Source of the DNA: Rhodovulum sp.
GTDB lineage: Bacteria; Pseudomonadota; Alphaproteobacteria; Rhodobacterales; Rhodobacteraceae
Length of the DNA: 64,000 bases
Assembly (NCBI GenBank): GCA_020637615.1
Contig: JACKKC010000009.1
Location: forward strand, 1 to 64,000
Direction of reading: 5' to 3'
Below, one piece after another: positions 34,444 to 42,654 of this stretch (its first letter is position 1; each line of letters opens with the position of its first letter). A program made the translations under genes and the position numbers. The notes under the pieces are model-generated. The model was not told the DNA's origin. It ran no database searches and saw only the letters and a list, made by a program, of their open reading frames with translations.

Positions 34444-34560
34444 ACGCGCGGGGTCATCGGCCGGCGCGCGAAGGCCAGAGGGAGGCGGGCGGCTGGCAGG
34501 CCGCACGCCGGCACGGCCGCGGCCTTGCCTGCATCCGGCCGCTGGCCTACATCGGAGACG

Positions 34561-35370
34561 ATGAGAAACCCCCTCGCCTCGCTGACGCGCCGTGAGACCG
34601 TCAACGTGCTCCGGCTGGAAGGCGTGATCGGGGGCGCGGCGCGGTTCGGCGCGACCTCGCTCACCGACGCGAGCCTCGCGCCGCTGATCGAGGCGGCGTT
34701 CCGGCGCAAGCCCAGGGCCGTCGCCATCGCGATAAACTCGCCCGGCGGCAGCCCGGCGCAATCGAGCCTGATCGCGGCCCGGATCCGCCGACTCGCCGAC
34801 GAGAAATCCGTCCCCGTGCACGCCTTCGTCGAGGACGTGGCGGCCTCGGGCGGCTACTGGCTCGCCACCGCCGCCGACCGGATCCATGTCGACGCCAACA
34901 GCATCCTCGGCTCGATCGGGGTGATCTCCGCCTCCTTCGGCTTCCAGGAACTCCTCGCGCGCCACGGAATCGAGCGGCGGGTCCATACCGCCGGCGAGGA
35001 CAAGAGCCTGCTCGACCCCTTCCGGCCCGAGAGGGCGGAAGATATCGAGCGGCTGGAACGCCTGCAGGCGCAGATCCATCGCAACTTCATCGAGCAGGTC
35101 CGGGCACGCCGCGGCGACCGCCTCTCGGGCGAGAACCTCTTCACCGGCGACATCTGGCTCGGCCAGGCCGCCGTCGAGACCGGGCTGGCGGACGATATCG
35201 GCCATCTCGTGCCGGTGATGCGGTCGCTCTTCGGCGAGAAGATCCGCTTCCGCCCGATCAGCCGCGGCAGGCCGCTCCTGCGCCGGCTCGGCCTCCCCGG
35301 CATCGGCGAGGCGCTCGGCCAGGTCGAGGAACGCGCGCTCTGGGCGCGCTTCGGGCTGGGCGCGCCATGA
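34561..35370 (+). CDS. S49 family peptidase (SppA/SohB-like)
   Basis: This 269-residue serine protease of the ClpP/crotonase fold is related to signal peptide peptidase A. The nucleophile Ser is in DVAASGGYWLATAAD and the general-base Lys is probably in TAGEDKSLLDPF. INSPGGSPAQS and SILGSIGVISASFGFQELL are conserved. There is no clear N-terminal membrane helix, unlike SppA. It overlaps the next gene by ATGA. The ATG at 34561 has a close GGAG, and an earlier in-frame start lacks a ribosome site. Confidence 0.9.
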   Translation: MRNPLASLTRRETVNVLRLEGVIGGAARFGATSLTDASLAPLIEAAFRRKPRAVAIAINSPGGSPAQSSLIAARIRRLADEKSVPVHAFVEDVAASGGYWLATAADRIHVDANSILGSIGVISASFGFQELLARHGIERRVHTAGEDKSLLDPFRPERAEDIERLERLQAQIHRNFIEQVRARRGDRLSGENLFTGDIWLGQAAVETGLADDIGHLVPVMRSLFGEKIRFRPISRGRPLLRRLGLPGIGEALGQVEERALWARFGLGAP

Positions 35371-35564
35371 TCGTGAAGGCCGTGGCGCTCTTTCTGGTGG
35401 CGATGCTCGTGCTCGGCATGGTCGGCAAGTGGCGCCGCCCAGGCGCCGGTGCGCGGCAACGCGGCCCGGCGATCGAGCCAGCGCGCAAATGCCGAGTCTG
35501 CGACACCTATCTCATCGGCTCCAGCCCGGACGCCTGCGGGCGCCCCGACTGCCCGAACCGCTGA
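35367..35564 (+). CDS. Small membrane protein with zinc-ribbon-like motif
   Basis: This 65-residue protein has one N-terminal transmembrane helix (VKAVALFLVAMLVLGMVG), a basic linker, then CRVCDTYLIGSSPDACGRPDC. The C-x2-C and C-x4-C pairs could bind one zinc. The start overlaps the protease stop as ATGA, and the antiporter gene follows 20 bases on. Its conserved placement after the S49 peptidase suggests a partner role, which is speculative. Confidence 0.78.
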   Translation: MIVKAVALFLVAMLVLGMVGKWRRPGAGARQRGPAIEPARKCRVCDTYLIGSSPDACGRPDCPNR

Positions 35565-35584
35565 AGCCTCGCCGGAGGCGGACC

Positions 35585-36535
35585 TTGGACATCCTCTTCC
35601 TCCTGCTCGGTCTCGCACTGCTGCTGATCGCGGGCGACCTGCTGGTGCGCGGCGCCGTGGCGCTGAGCCTCCGGCTCGGCATTCCCGCGCTGATCGTCGG
35701 GCTGACGGTGGTGGCCTTCGGCACCTCCGCCCCTGAGCTGCTCATCAGCATCCAGGCGGCGCTCGACGGTGCGCCGGGCATCGCGGTCGGCAACGTGGTG
35801 GGCAGCAACATCGCCAATGTGCTGCTCGTGCTGGGCCTGCCCGCGCTCTTCGCCGCCATCGCCCCGTCCCATGCGGAATCCCGGCGCAGCTATTTCCAGA
35901 TGCTCGGCGCCACGATCCTCCTGATCCTGCTCTGCCTGCTCGGGCCGCTGCATTTCTGGCATGCGGCGGTGCTGCTGGCCTGCTTCGCGGCGATGCTGGT
36001 CGACATGGTGCGCGAGGGGCGCAAGCATCCCGGCCATCTGGTCGAGGACATCGAGACACTCGCAAGCTACATGTCGCAGCGGCGGATGGTCCTCTTCCTG
36101 GCGCTCGGCATCATCGGCCTTCCGCTCGGGGCCCGCTGCCTGATCACCGGCGCCGTGGGCCTGTCGCGGGAGTTCGGGATCTCGGAGGCCGTGATCGGCC
36201 TGACCATCGTCGCCGTTGGCACCTCGCTGCCGGAACTCGCCACCACGCTCGTGGCGGCGCTGCGGCGCCACAGCGACGTGGCGATGGGCAACGTGATCGG
36301 ATCGAACCTCTTCAACATCCTGTCGATCCTTGGCTTCGCCAGCCTCTTCGGGCCGATTCCCGTCGCCGCCGGCTTCCTCGAACGCGACCTCTGGGTGATG
36401 CTCGGCTGCGCGCTCCTGCTCGGCGGCTTCGTCCTGCTCGGCCGGCCGGTCGGCCGCGGCGCGGGCGCGGTTTTCCTGCTCGCCTATGTCGGCTACCTTG
36501 CCGTTCTCGTTCTCTCCAGGGGAAATCCGGCATGA
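35585..36535 (+). CDS. Calcium/sodium antiporter (CaCA family)
   Basis: This 316-residue inner-membrane exchanger has two inverted alpha-repeats, VVAFGTSAPELLISIQAAL with VVGSNIANVLLVLG, and VAVGTSLPELATTLVAAL with VIGSNLFNILSILG. These form the ion-binding core of CaCA (YrbG-like) exchangers. About ten transmembrane segments are present. The start is TTG at 35585 with GGAGG six bases upstream. Its stop overlaps the next gene's ATG. Confidence 0.93.
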   Translation: MDILFLLLGLALLLIAGDLLVRGAVALSLRLGIPALIVGLTVVAFGTSAPELLISIQAALDGAPGIAVGNVVGSNIANVLLVLGLPALFAAIAPSHAESRRSYFQMLGATILLILLCLLGPLHFWHAAVLLACFAAMLVDMVREGRKHPGHLVEDIETLASYMSQRRMVLFLALGIIGLPLGARCLITGAVGLSREFGISEAVIGLTIVAVGTSLPELATTLVAALRRHSDVAMGNVIGSNLFNILSILGFASLFGPIPVAAGFLERDLWVMLGCALLLGGFVLLGRPVGRGAGAVFLLAYVGYLAVLVLSRGNPA

Positions 36536-37320
36536 TGTGCGACGGTGCGGCATTGGTGACCGGCGGGGCGCAGCGCGTCGGCGCCGCGCTCGTCGGGGCG
36601 CTCGCGCGCCGCGGTCTCGACGTGGCCATCCATTGCCATTCCAGCCGGGAGGCCGCAGAAGCCCTCGCCGAGGAGATGCGCGGCCTTTCGGTGAAGGCCG
36701 TGGTGGTCCCCGCCGACCTGCTCGACCGTGCCGAGACCGGGGCCCTCGTCCCCGCGGCCGCCGCCGGCCTCGGCCGGCCGATCACGGTGCTCGTGAACAA
36801 CGCCTCGATCTTCGAGCACGACAGGATCGGGACCGCGACCTGGGAGAGCTGGGACCGCCATATCGGCTCGAACCTGCGCGCGCCCTTCGAACTCACCCAG
36901 GCCTTCGCCGCCCAGGCGCCGCGTGGTGCGCGCGATGCGAAGGGAGAGCCAGTTGCAAGCGCCTGCATCGTCAACATGATCGACCAGCGGGTCCGCAAGA
37001 TCACGCCCGAGTTTGCAACCTACACGATAGCGAAGTCCGGCCTCTGGGCGCTGACCCGGATCGCCGCCCAGGGCCTCGCCCCCGACATCCGGGTGAACGC
37101 GATCGGCCCCGGGCCGACCCTGCGCGGTTCCCGACAGAGCGAGCCGCATTTCGCGGCCCAGCGCGTGGCCACCGTGCTCGGACGGGGCACGAGCCCCGAG
37201 GAGCTCTCCCGGGCGCTGGATTTCATCCTCGACTCGCCCGGATTCACCGGTCAATTGCTCTGCGTGGACGGCGGCCAGCACCTCGCCTGGAGGACTCCGG
37301 ATGTTCTCGGCCTGGAGTGA
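36532..37320 (+). CDS. SDR family oxidoreductase, pteridine-reductase (FolM)-like
   Basis: This 262-residue SDR has TGGAQRVGAAL as the cofactor loop, DLLDR, a variant NNAS, and YTIAKSGLWALT carrying the catalytic Tyr and Lys. TGGAQRVG and the GPGPTLRG loop are characteristic of dihydromonapterin/pteridine reductases such as FolM and PTR1. It probably reduces pterins or folates with NADPH, which would fit the nearby molybdopterin genes only loosely. The start is ATG at 36532, or the next ATG at 36535. It overlaps the antiporter stop. Confidence 0.85.
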   Translation: MMCDGAALVTGGAQRVGAALVGALARRGLDVAIHCHSSREAAEALAEEMRGLSVKAVVVPADLLDRAETGALVPAAAAGLGRPITVLVNNASIFEHDRIGTATWESWDRHIGSNLRAPFELTQAFAAQAPRGARDAKGEPVASACIVNMIDQRVRKITPEFATYTIAKSGLWALTRIAAQGLAPDIRVNAIGPGPTLRGSRQSEPHFAAQRVATVLGRGTSPEELSRALDFILDSPGFTGQLLCVDGGQHLAWRTPDVLGLE

Positions 37321-37637
37321 GTGCGGTGCAGAAACCCGGTGCGGGACGGGCCATCCATGTTGACTTTTCCACCTCGGGGGGGCCCGTCACAAAAGCGTGT
37401 TGATTCTGTCAACGATTCCAAAAATTTACCTTGGTTTAATCAAAATATCGAGCAATAACATGCACTTGCAAAACTGCCTAAAAAAAGAGCAAAGAAGTAA
37501 ACGGCCTTTGAATCCAGAGGAAAACCCCTCTTCCGCAAAGTTTCCAACAGAGTTTTCCACAGATTCCGTGGACACCTTTTTCCTTGCGCTCCACAACGAA
37601 TCCGGGCAGTGCGACTCAAGAATCAACCAGAAGTAGA
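37321..37637. other. AT-rich 317-base region upstream of uvrC
   Basis: Between 37401 and 37530 a hand count gives about 37% GC, against roughly 70% in neighbouring genes. It contains TTTTCCAC three bases into two separate sites (37365 and 37553), the latter as TTTTCCACAG followed by ATTCCGTGGA, which forms a small stem. A 79-codon plus-strand frame (37397-37636) is probably spurious because its codons do not match host usage. The region should carry the uvrC promoter. It may also be a protein-binding or melting site. Confidence 0.5.
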
Positions 37638-39554
37638 ATGAGCCACGCCGTCGACTCCCCGTCAGGCACGACCGGCGACTTCGAGGAAGACGGCGTTTCC
37701 CGAAAGGCCGCCCGCCAGGGTCATGCGGTCATCAAGGGCTATCTGCGGAGCCTCGACGAGCGGCCCGGGGTCTATCGCATGCTCGATGCCAGGGCCGAAG
37801 TGCTCTATGTCGGCAAGGCGAGGAACCTCCGCAAGCGCGTTGCTTCCTATGCCAAACCTACGGGCCACAGCTCGCGCATAAGTAGAATGATCGCCGCGAC
37901 GGCGTCGATGATGTTCCTCACGACCGAGACGGAGACCGAGGCGCTGCTGCTCGAGCAGAATCTCATCAAGCAGCTTCGGCCCAAGTACAACGTCCTGCTG
38001 CGCGACGACAAGAGCTTCCCCAACATCCTCGTCACCGACGACCATCCCTTCCCCCAGATCCGCAAGCACCGGGGCCTGCGCAGCGAGAAGGGCCGCTACT
38101 TCGGGCCCTTCGCATCGGCGGGCAGCGTGAACCGCACGCTCAACCAGCTGCAGAAGGCGTTCCTTCTGCGCAACTGCACCGATTCCATGTTCGAATCCCG
38201 CAGCCGCCCCTGCCTGCTCTACCAGATCCGGCGCTGCAGCGGCCCCTGCGTCGGGCTGATCTCCCAGGCCGACTATGCCGCGCTGGTCGAGGACGCGGCG
38301 CTCTTTCTCACCGGCAAGTCCACCCGCGTGCAGGAGCATCTCGCCCGGGAGATGGCCGCGGCCTCCGCCGCCATGGAGTTCGAGCGCGCCGCCGCCCTGC
38401 GCGACCGGATCCGCGCGCTGACCAACGTCCAGGCGAGCCAGGGCGTCAATCCCCAGGGCGTCGAGGAAGCCGATGTCGTCGCACTCCACCAGGAGGGCGG
38501 CCAGGCCTGCGTCGAGGTCTTCTTCATCCGCGCCAACCAGAACTGGGGCAACCGCGCCTATTTCCCGCGGACCGGCGCGGGCGCCGAGCCGGCCGAGATC
38601 CTCGAGGCCTTCCTCGGCCAGTTCTACGGCAACAAGACCCCCGCCCGGCAGATCCTGCTCTCCCACGCCATCGAGGACGCCGACCTGATGGAAGCCGCGC
38701 TCGGCCGGGCGCTCGGCCGCAGGGTCACCATCGCGGTCCCCCAGCGCGGCGAGAAGGCCGCGCTCGTCGAGCATGCCGCGCGCAACGCCCGCGAGGCGCT
38801 GGCCCGGCGCATGGCCGAGAGCGCCAGCCAGATCGCCCTGCTCGAAGGCCTCGCCGCCGCCTTCGGCCTCGAGGCGGCCCCCGAACGGATCGAGGTCTAC
38901 GACAACAGCCACATCATGGGCGCCCATGCGGTCGGCGGCATGATCGTCGCGGGCCCCGACGGAATGGTGCGCTCGCAATACCGCAAGTTCAACATCCGCT
39001 CGACCGACCTGACCCCGGGCGACGATTTCGCCATGATGCGCGAGGTGCTGACCCGCCGCTTCTCCCGCCTCGCCCGCGAGGATCCCGACCGCCAGGGCGG
39101 CGCCTGGCCCGATCTCGTGCTGATCGACGGCGGTGCGGGCCAGGTCTCGGCGGCGGCCCAGGCGCTGGCCGAGCTCGGCATCGACGACGTGGCGATCCTC
39201 GGCGTCGCCAAGGGCGTCGACCGCGACGCCGGCAAGGAGGAATTCCACCGCCCCGGCCAGCCGCCCATGGCGCTCGGCCACAAGGACCCGGTGCTCTATT
39301 TCATCCAGCGCCTGCGCGACGAGGCCCACCGCTTCGCCATCGGCGCCCACCGCACCCGGCGCGCCGCCCAGACCCGGGCGACGCCGCTCGACGAGGTGCC
39401 GGGCGTGGGCGCCGCCCGCAAGCGCGCGCTCCTGGCGCATTTCGGATCGGCCAAGGCCGTGGCCCGCGCCGGGCTCGCCGATCTGCGCGCGGCACCGGGA
39501 ATATCGAGCGCGCTCGCCGAGACGATCTACGGCTTCTTCCATGGCGACGCGTGA
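37638..39554 (+). CDS. uvrC: Excinuclease ABC subunit C
   Basis: UvrC makes the two incisions around DNA lesions in nucleotide excision repair. The protein has 638 residues. An N-terminal GIY-YIG nuclease domain (GVYRMLDARAEVLYVGKARN) is followed by a UVR motif (AMEFERAAALRDRIRAL) that contacts UvrB. Next comes the RNase H-like endonuclease domain with IEVYDNSHIMG and DLVLIDGGAGQ, and a C-terminal double helix-hairpin-helix (DEVPGVGAARKRALLAHFGS). It heads the uvrC-pgsA-moaD-moaE run found in many Rhodobacterales. Confidence 0.97.
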   Translation: MSHAVDSPSGTTGDFEEDGVSRKAARQGHAVIKGYLRSLDERPGVYRMLDARAEVLYVGKARNLRKRVASYAKPTGHSSRISRMIAATASMMFLTTETETEALLLEQNLIKQLRPKYNVLLRDDKSFPNILVTDDHPFPQIRKHRGLRSEKGRYFGPFASAGSVNRTLNQLQKAFLLRNCTDSMFESRSRPCLLYQIRRCSGPCVGLISQADYAALVEDAALFLTGKSTRVQEHLAREMAAASAAMEFERAAALRDRIRALTNVQASQGVNPQGVEEADVVALHQEGGQACVEVFFIRANQNWGNRAYFPRTGAGAEPAEILEAFLGQFYGNKTPARQILLSHAIEDADLMEAALGRALGRRVTIAVPQRGEKAALVEHAARNAREALARRMAESASQIALLEGLAAAFGLEAAPERIEVYDNSHIMGAHAVGGMIVAGPDGMVRSQYRKFNIRSTDLTPGDDFAMMREVLTRRFSRLAREDPDRQGGAWPDLVLIDGGAGQVSAAAQALAELGIDDVAILGVAKGVDRDAGKEEFHRPGQPPMALGHKDPVLYFIQRLRDEAHRFAIGAHRTRRAAQTRATPLDEVPGVGAARKRALLAHFGSAKAVARAGLADLRAAPGISSALAETIYGFFHGDA

Positions 39555-39602
39555 GCGACTACATCTATGCACGAGGGCGGGGCCCCGACAGGACGAATCC
39601 GA

Positions 39603-40220
39603 ATGCGCTGGACGATTCCCAACACACTGACCGTCATGCGCCTCCTGGCGGCCCCGGGGGTCGCCCTGTCCTTCGTGATCTTCGACCGTCCGACCGCCGA
39701 CTGGATCGCGATCATCCTCTTCATCGTCGCCGCCCTGACCGATTTCGTCGACGGCAAGCTCGCGCGGGCGTGGAATCAGGAATCCAACTTCGGCCGGATG
39801 CTCGACCCGATCGCCGACAAGGCGATGGTGGTGATCGCGCTCTCGGTGATCGTCGGGCTCTCGGGCATCAACCCGCTGATCCTCGTGCCCGTCGCCTTCA
39901 TCCTGCTGCGCGAGGTCTTCGTCTCGGGCCTGCGCGAATTCCTCGGCCCCAGCGCCGGCAAGCTCCAGGTGACCTATCTCGCCAAGTGGAAGACCACCGC
40001 GCAGATGGTGGCCATCCCGGTGCTGCTGCTGGCCGGCGTCTTCGAATACGACCGCCGCCACGGCACGCCCTGGGTCAGCTCCTGGTTCCACAACTGGGCG
40101 GAATGGATGCTGCAGAACGGCGGGCTGATCCTGATCTGGACCGCCGGGCTCCTGACGGTGATGACCGGCTACGACTACCTGATGAAGGCGATGCCGCATC
40201 TGAAGGACCGCGGCAAGTGA
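39603..40220 (+). CDS. pgsA: CDP-diacylglycerol-glycerol-3-phosphate 3-phosphatidyltransferase
   Basis: PgsA makes phosphatidylglycerophosphate, the precursor of phosphatidylglycerol and cardiolipin. The protein has 205 residues with about five transmembrane helices. It carries the CDP-alcohol phosphotransferase motif DFVDGKLARAW with GRMLDPIADK, supplying the four metal-binding aspartates. ATG at 39603 gives the family-typical start MRWTIPNTLT. An upstream ATG at 39567 would add 12 residues. Its stop overlaps the moaD GTG start. Confidence 0.95.
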   Translation: MRWTIPNTLTVMRLLAAPGVALSFVIFDRPTADWIAIILFIVAALTDFVDGKLARAWNQESNFGRMLDPIADKAMVVIALSVIVGLSGINPLILVPVAFILLREVFVSGLREFLGPSAGKLQVTYLAKWKTTAQMVAIPVLLLAGVFEYDRRHGTPWVSSWFHNWAEWMLQNGGLILIWTAGLLTVMTGYDYLMKAMPHLKDRGK

Positions 40221-40468
40221 GCCTCGAGCTGCGCTATTTCGCCTGGCTGCGCGAGCGGATCGGCCTGCCCGGCGAGACGATCGAGACCGGGGCCGCGACC
40301 GTCGCCGACCTCGTCGACGAGCTCCGCGCCCGCGAGGACCGCTATGCGCTCGCCTTCTCCGACATGGGCGCGGTGCGCGTGGCCATCGACCAGGAGCTTG
40401 CCGGCCTCGACGCCCCGATCGCCGGCGCGCGCGAGGTGGCCTTCTTCCCGCCGATGACCGGGGGCTGA
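40217..40468 (+). CDS. moaD: Molybdopterin synthase sulfur carrier subunit
   Basis: This 83-residue ubiquitin-fold protein ends FFPPMTGG, the C-terminal Gly-Gly that is thiocarboxylated and donates sulfur to molybdopterin. It starts at GTG 40217, overlapping the pgsA stop as GTGA, and is directly followed by moaE. The two subunits form the molybdopterin synthase heterotetramer. Confidence 0.94.
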   Translation: MSLELRYFAWLRERIGLPGETIETGAATVADLVDELRAREDRYALAFSDMGAVRVAIDQELAGLDAPIAGAREVAFFPPMTGG

Positions 40469-40933
40469 ATGGCGGTCCGGATCCAGCGGGAGGATTTCGA
40501 CCTCGGGGAGGAACTCCGCCTGATCCGGGCGGGCCGCCGGGATCTCGGGGCGCTGGTCAGCTTCACCGGCCTCGTGCGCGACCGCCACGGCGAGGCGGCG
40601 ATCACCGGGCTCGAGATCGAGCATTACCCGGCGATGACCCGGCGCGCGCTCGAGGCTATCGAGCGCGAGGCCGCGGCGCGATGGCCGCTGCAGGCGGTGC
40701 TCATCCTCCACCGCTACGGACCGCTCGCGCCCGGCGAGCAGATCATGATGGTCGCCACCGCCTCGGCCCATCGCGCGGCCGCCTTCGAGGCGGCGGAGTT
40801 CCTGATGGATTTCCTCAAGTCCCGCGCCCCCTTCTGGAAGAAGGAGACGACGCCCGAGGGCGCCTGCTGGGTCGATGCCCGCGCCGCCGACGAGGCCGCC
40901 CTGGCGCGCTGGCATGCCCCGGCGCGATCCTGA
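40469..40933 (+). CDS. moaE: Molybdopterin synthase catalytic subunit
   Basis: MoaE converts cyclic pyranopterin monophosphate to molybdopterin using the MoaD thiocarboxylate. The protein has 154 residues. GALVSFTGLVRD, the LEIEHYPAMT segment, HRYGPLAPGE and the active-site lysines in APFWKKETTPEG are conserved. It starts immediately after the moaD stop. Confidence 0.96.
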   Translation: MAVRIQREDFDLGEELRLIRAGRRDLGALVSFTGLVRDRHGEAAITGLEIEHYPAMTRRALEAIEREAAARWPLQAVLILHRYGPLAPGEQIMMVATASAHRAAAFEAAEFLMDFLKSRAPFWKKETTPEGACWVDARAADEAALARWHAPARS

Positions 40934-40969
40934 TCCGCTCGCCGGACCGAGGGGGAGGCGAAACGCCCG

Positions 40970-42064
40970 ATGCCCATCGAAGCGATCGAGGGAAAGCGCG
41001 CCGCCGAGGACGACCTGCGCCGGTTCGTCGCCGGGCTGCTCTCGGCCGCCGGGGCTGATGCGCCCAGCGCGGCGGCCGTGGCGCGCGCGGTGATCGACGC
41101 CTCGGCGCGCGGCGTCGACACCCACGGCATCCGCCTGATCCCCTGGTATCTGGAGATGCTCGAAGGCGAGCGCATCAACCCGCGCCCGAGGCTCACGGTC
41201 TCGGCCACCGCCAGCGCCGTCGGCCATGTGGATGCCGACAACGGCTTCGGCCATCTCGCCAGCTACCGGGCCATCGAGGAGGGCTGCCGGATCGCCGCCG
41301 GCACCGGCATCGCCGCGGTCACCGTGGCGCGGTCAAGCCACCATGGCGCCACCGGCGTCTATACGCTCGAAGCCGCCCGCCAGGGCTTCGCGGCCATCGG
41401 CATGACCCATGCCGACCGCCTGGTGGTGCCCGACGGCGGCCGGGAGCCGTTCTTCGGCACCAATCCCATCAGTTTCGCGATCCCGGTGCCGGGCGAGGCG
41501 CCGCTGCTGCTCGACATGGCCACGAGCGCGATCCCCTTCAACCGCGTGATCCTGCGGCGCGACACCGGGACGAAGCTGCCGCCGGACGTGGCGGTCGATG
41601 CCGCGGGCGCCACGACCCGCGACCCGCACGAGGCGGTCGCGCTGCTGCCGCTGGGCGGCGCCGCCTTCGGCTACAAGGGCGCCGGCCTCGCCGCCATGAT
41701 CGACATCCTCTGCTCGGCCTTCACCGGCATGCTGCATGGCGCGGCGATGGAGTCCTTCGGCGGGCCGGATTACAGCCGGCCGATCCCGATCGGCCATTTC
41801 TTCATCCTCTTCCGGCCGGCGGATTTCTTCGGCGCCGAGACCTGCGACGCCCGGCTGGCCGCCCTGCTGTCGGGCCTCCGCAGCCAGCCCGCCGCGCCGG
41901 GACGCAAGGTCATGGCGCCCGGCGATCTCGAGAAGGCCGAGGCGGACCGACGCCGCCGCGACGGCATCCCGGTCGATGCCGCCACCTGGGACGCGCTCGC
42001 CGCCGCCGCCGCCCGCCACGGCCTGCCGCTCCCTCCGGCGACCGACACGGGTCCGCACGCCTGA
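40970..42064 (+). CDS. Ldh family (malate/L-lactate dehydrogenase type) oxidoreductase
   Basis: This 364-residue NAD(P)-dependent oxidoreductase belongs to the Ldh_2 family, which includes YiaK, ureidoglycolate and sulfolactate dehydrogenases. DTHGIRLIPWYLEMLEG, ARSSHHGATGVYTLEAARQG, MTHADRLVVPDGG and FGTNPISFAIP are the family blocks. The conserved His in VARSSHHG acts in catalysis. The substrate is likely a 2-hydroxyacid or a 2,3-diketo acid. It lies 36 bases after moaE with GGAGG upstream, so it may be read from the same transcript. Confidence 0.9.
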   Translation: MPIEAIEGKRAAEDDLRRFVAGLLSAAGADAPSAAAVARAVIDASARGVDTHGIRLIPWYLEMLEGERINPRPRLTVSATASAVGHVDADNGFGHLASYRAIEEGCRIAAGTGIAAVTVARSSHHGATGVYTLEAARQGFAAIGMTHADRLVVPDGGREPFFGTNPISFAIPVPGEAPLLLDMATSAIPFNRVILRRDTGTKLPPDVAVDAAGATTRDPHEAVALLPLGGAAFGYKGAGLAAMIDILCSAFTGMLHGAAMESFGGPDYSRPIPIGHFFILFRPADFFGAETCDARLAALLSGLRSQPAAPGRKVMAPGDLEKAEADRRRRDGIPVDAATWDALAAAAARHGLPLPPATDTGPHA

Positions 42065-42299
42065 AACGCGCCCCGGCCGATGCCTTCGGCGAGCACGGGC
42101 GGGTGTGATGCCGGCGGACCGAGTCAACCACGCGGCGTTCGCACGATACGAAGTCCGGGCAATACCAACGTCCCCTCTGATATGGTTGACCCTATGAACC
42201 GTGGATCGAGCCTCTGAGACCCCTTTGGGGTGATCGCTGCGGACGGGCACCAGTCTACCGTGGCGGTGGCGTATCTTCTTCGCGGATTTGGCAAGGACA

Positions 42300-42396
42300 A
42301 ATCCGCGCGCGCCTGCCTGCCGTCACGCCGAAGGCGTGCCTCCGGCACGACGCCAGGCGCGACAAGCGCGCCCGCCCAGGCAGACGCGCGCGGATT
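42300..42396. repeat. MITE-like element with 20-base inverted ends, family C copy 1
   Basis: The left arm AATCCGCGCGCGCCTGCCTG (42300-42319) pairs with CAGGCAGACGCGCGCGGATT (42377-42396) at 19 of 20 positions. Inside is CCGTCACGCCGAAGGCGTGC and CTCCGGCACGACGCC (42320-42354), which recurs at 50321 with two differences. The inner block folds as two short adjacent hairpins, CACGCC-GAA-GGCGTG and GTGCC-TCC-GGCAC. No transposase is encoded. It could be a non-autonomous mobile element or a transcribed structured RNA. Confidence 0.6.
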
Positions 42397-42455
42397 ACCC
42401 AGCGATGGTGAAACCCGACCCCCCTCGGTCTCCGCGCTCGCGCGCTCCAACCGAC

Positions 42456-42510
42456 GAACCGGCGCGAGGCATTGCCTCGCTATCGCCGGTTCGGAATATC
42501 CCCAGACCGA
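42456..42510 (+). repeat. Hairpin repeat family D, copy 2 (best folded)
   Basis: GAACCGGCG (42456-42464) pairs with CGCCGGTTC (42484-42492), and within it CGAGGC pairs with GCCTCG around ATT. That makes a nearly continuous cruciform or stem-loop. The GGCATTGCCTCGCT-TCGCCGGTTCGG block and trailing GACCGA are shared with 28577 and 34401. Confidence 0.65.
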
Positions 42511-42548
42511 CGCCACGTCCCATGGCAGCCGCACACTGCACGGCCCGT

Positions 42549-42580
42549 TAACACTTTTCCACAGCTATTTCAAAGTGTTA
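42549..42580. terminator. Inverted repeat TAACACTTT / AAAGTGTTA, possible terminator
   Basis: A perfect 9-base inverted repeat (42549-42557 and 42572-42580) surrounds a 14-base loop that includes TCCACAG. It lies 75 bases beyond the end of the minus-strand choline dehydrogenase gene. It is AT-rich, unlike its surroundings. The TTTTCCACAG across the left arm and loop also occurs at 37553, so a protein-binding role is an alternative. Confidence 0.4.
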
Positions 42581-42654
42581 CAGTCTGTCCCCATGGGGAC
42601 GCGCCGCCCCGCGCCCCCGCCGCCCCACCAAAGGCGGGGCGGCGGCGCATCGCC

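Larger units (their letters stand above)
42065..42654. other. 590-base gene-free region between convergent genes, packed with inverted repeats
   Basis: No convincing ORF is seen. In order it holds a small hairpin ACCCC-TTT-GGGGT (42219-42231) and a hairpin CGCGGATTTG / CAAATCCGCG (42281-42307). These are followed by the 97-base inverted-repeat element (42300-42396), the nested hairpin of family D (42456-42492) and the TAACACTTT/AAAGTGTTA stem (42549-42580). Convergent flanking genes mean terminators are needed, but the density is more than that requires. Confidence 0.6.

Noticed and set aside
37397..37636. 79-codon ORF in the AT-rich island
   Set aside because: Codon use follows local AT composition rather than a host or family pattern, there is no ribosome site, and the opposite strand is equally open.
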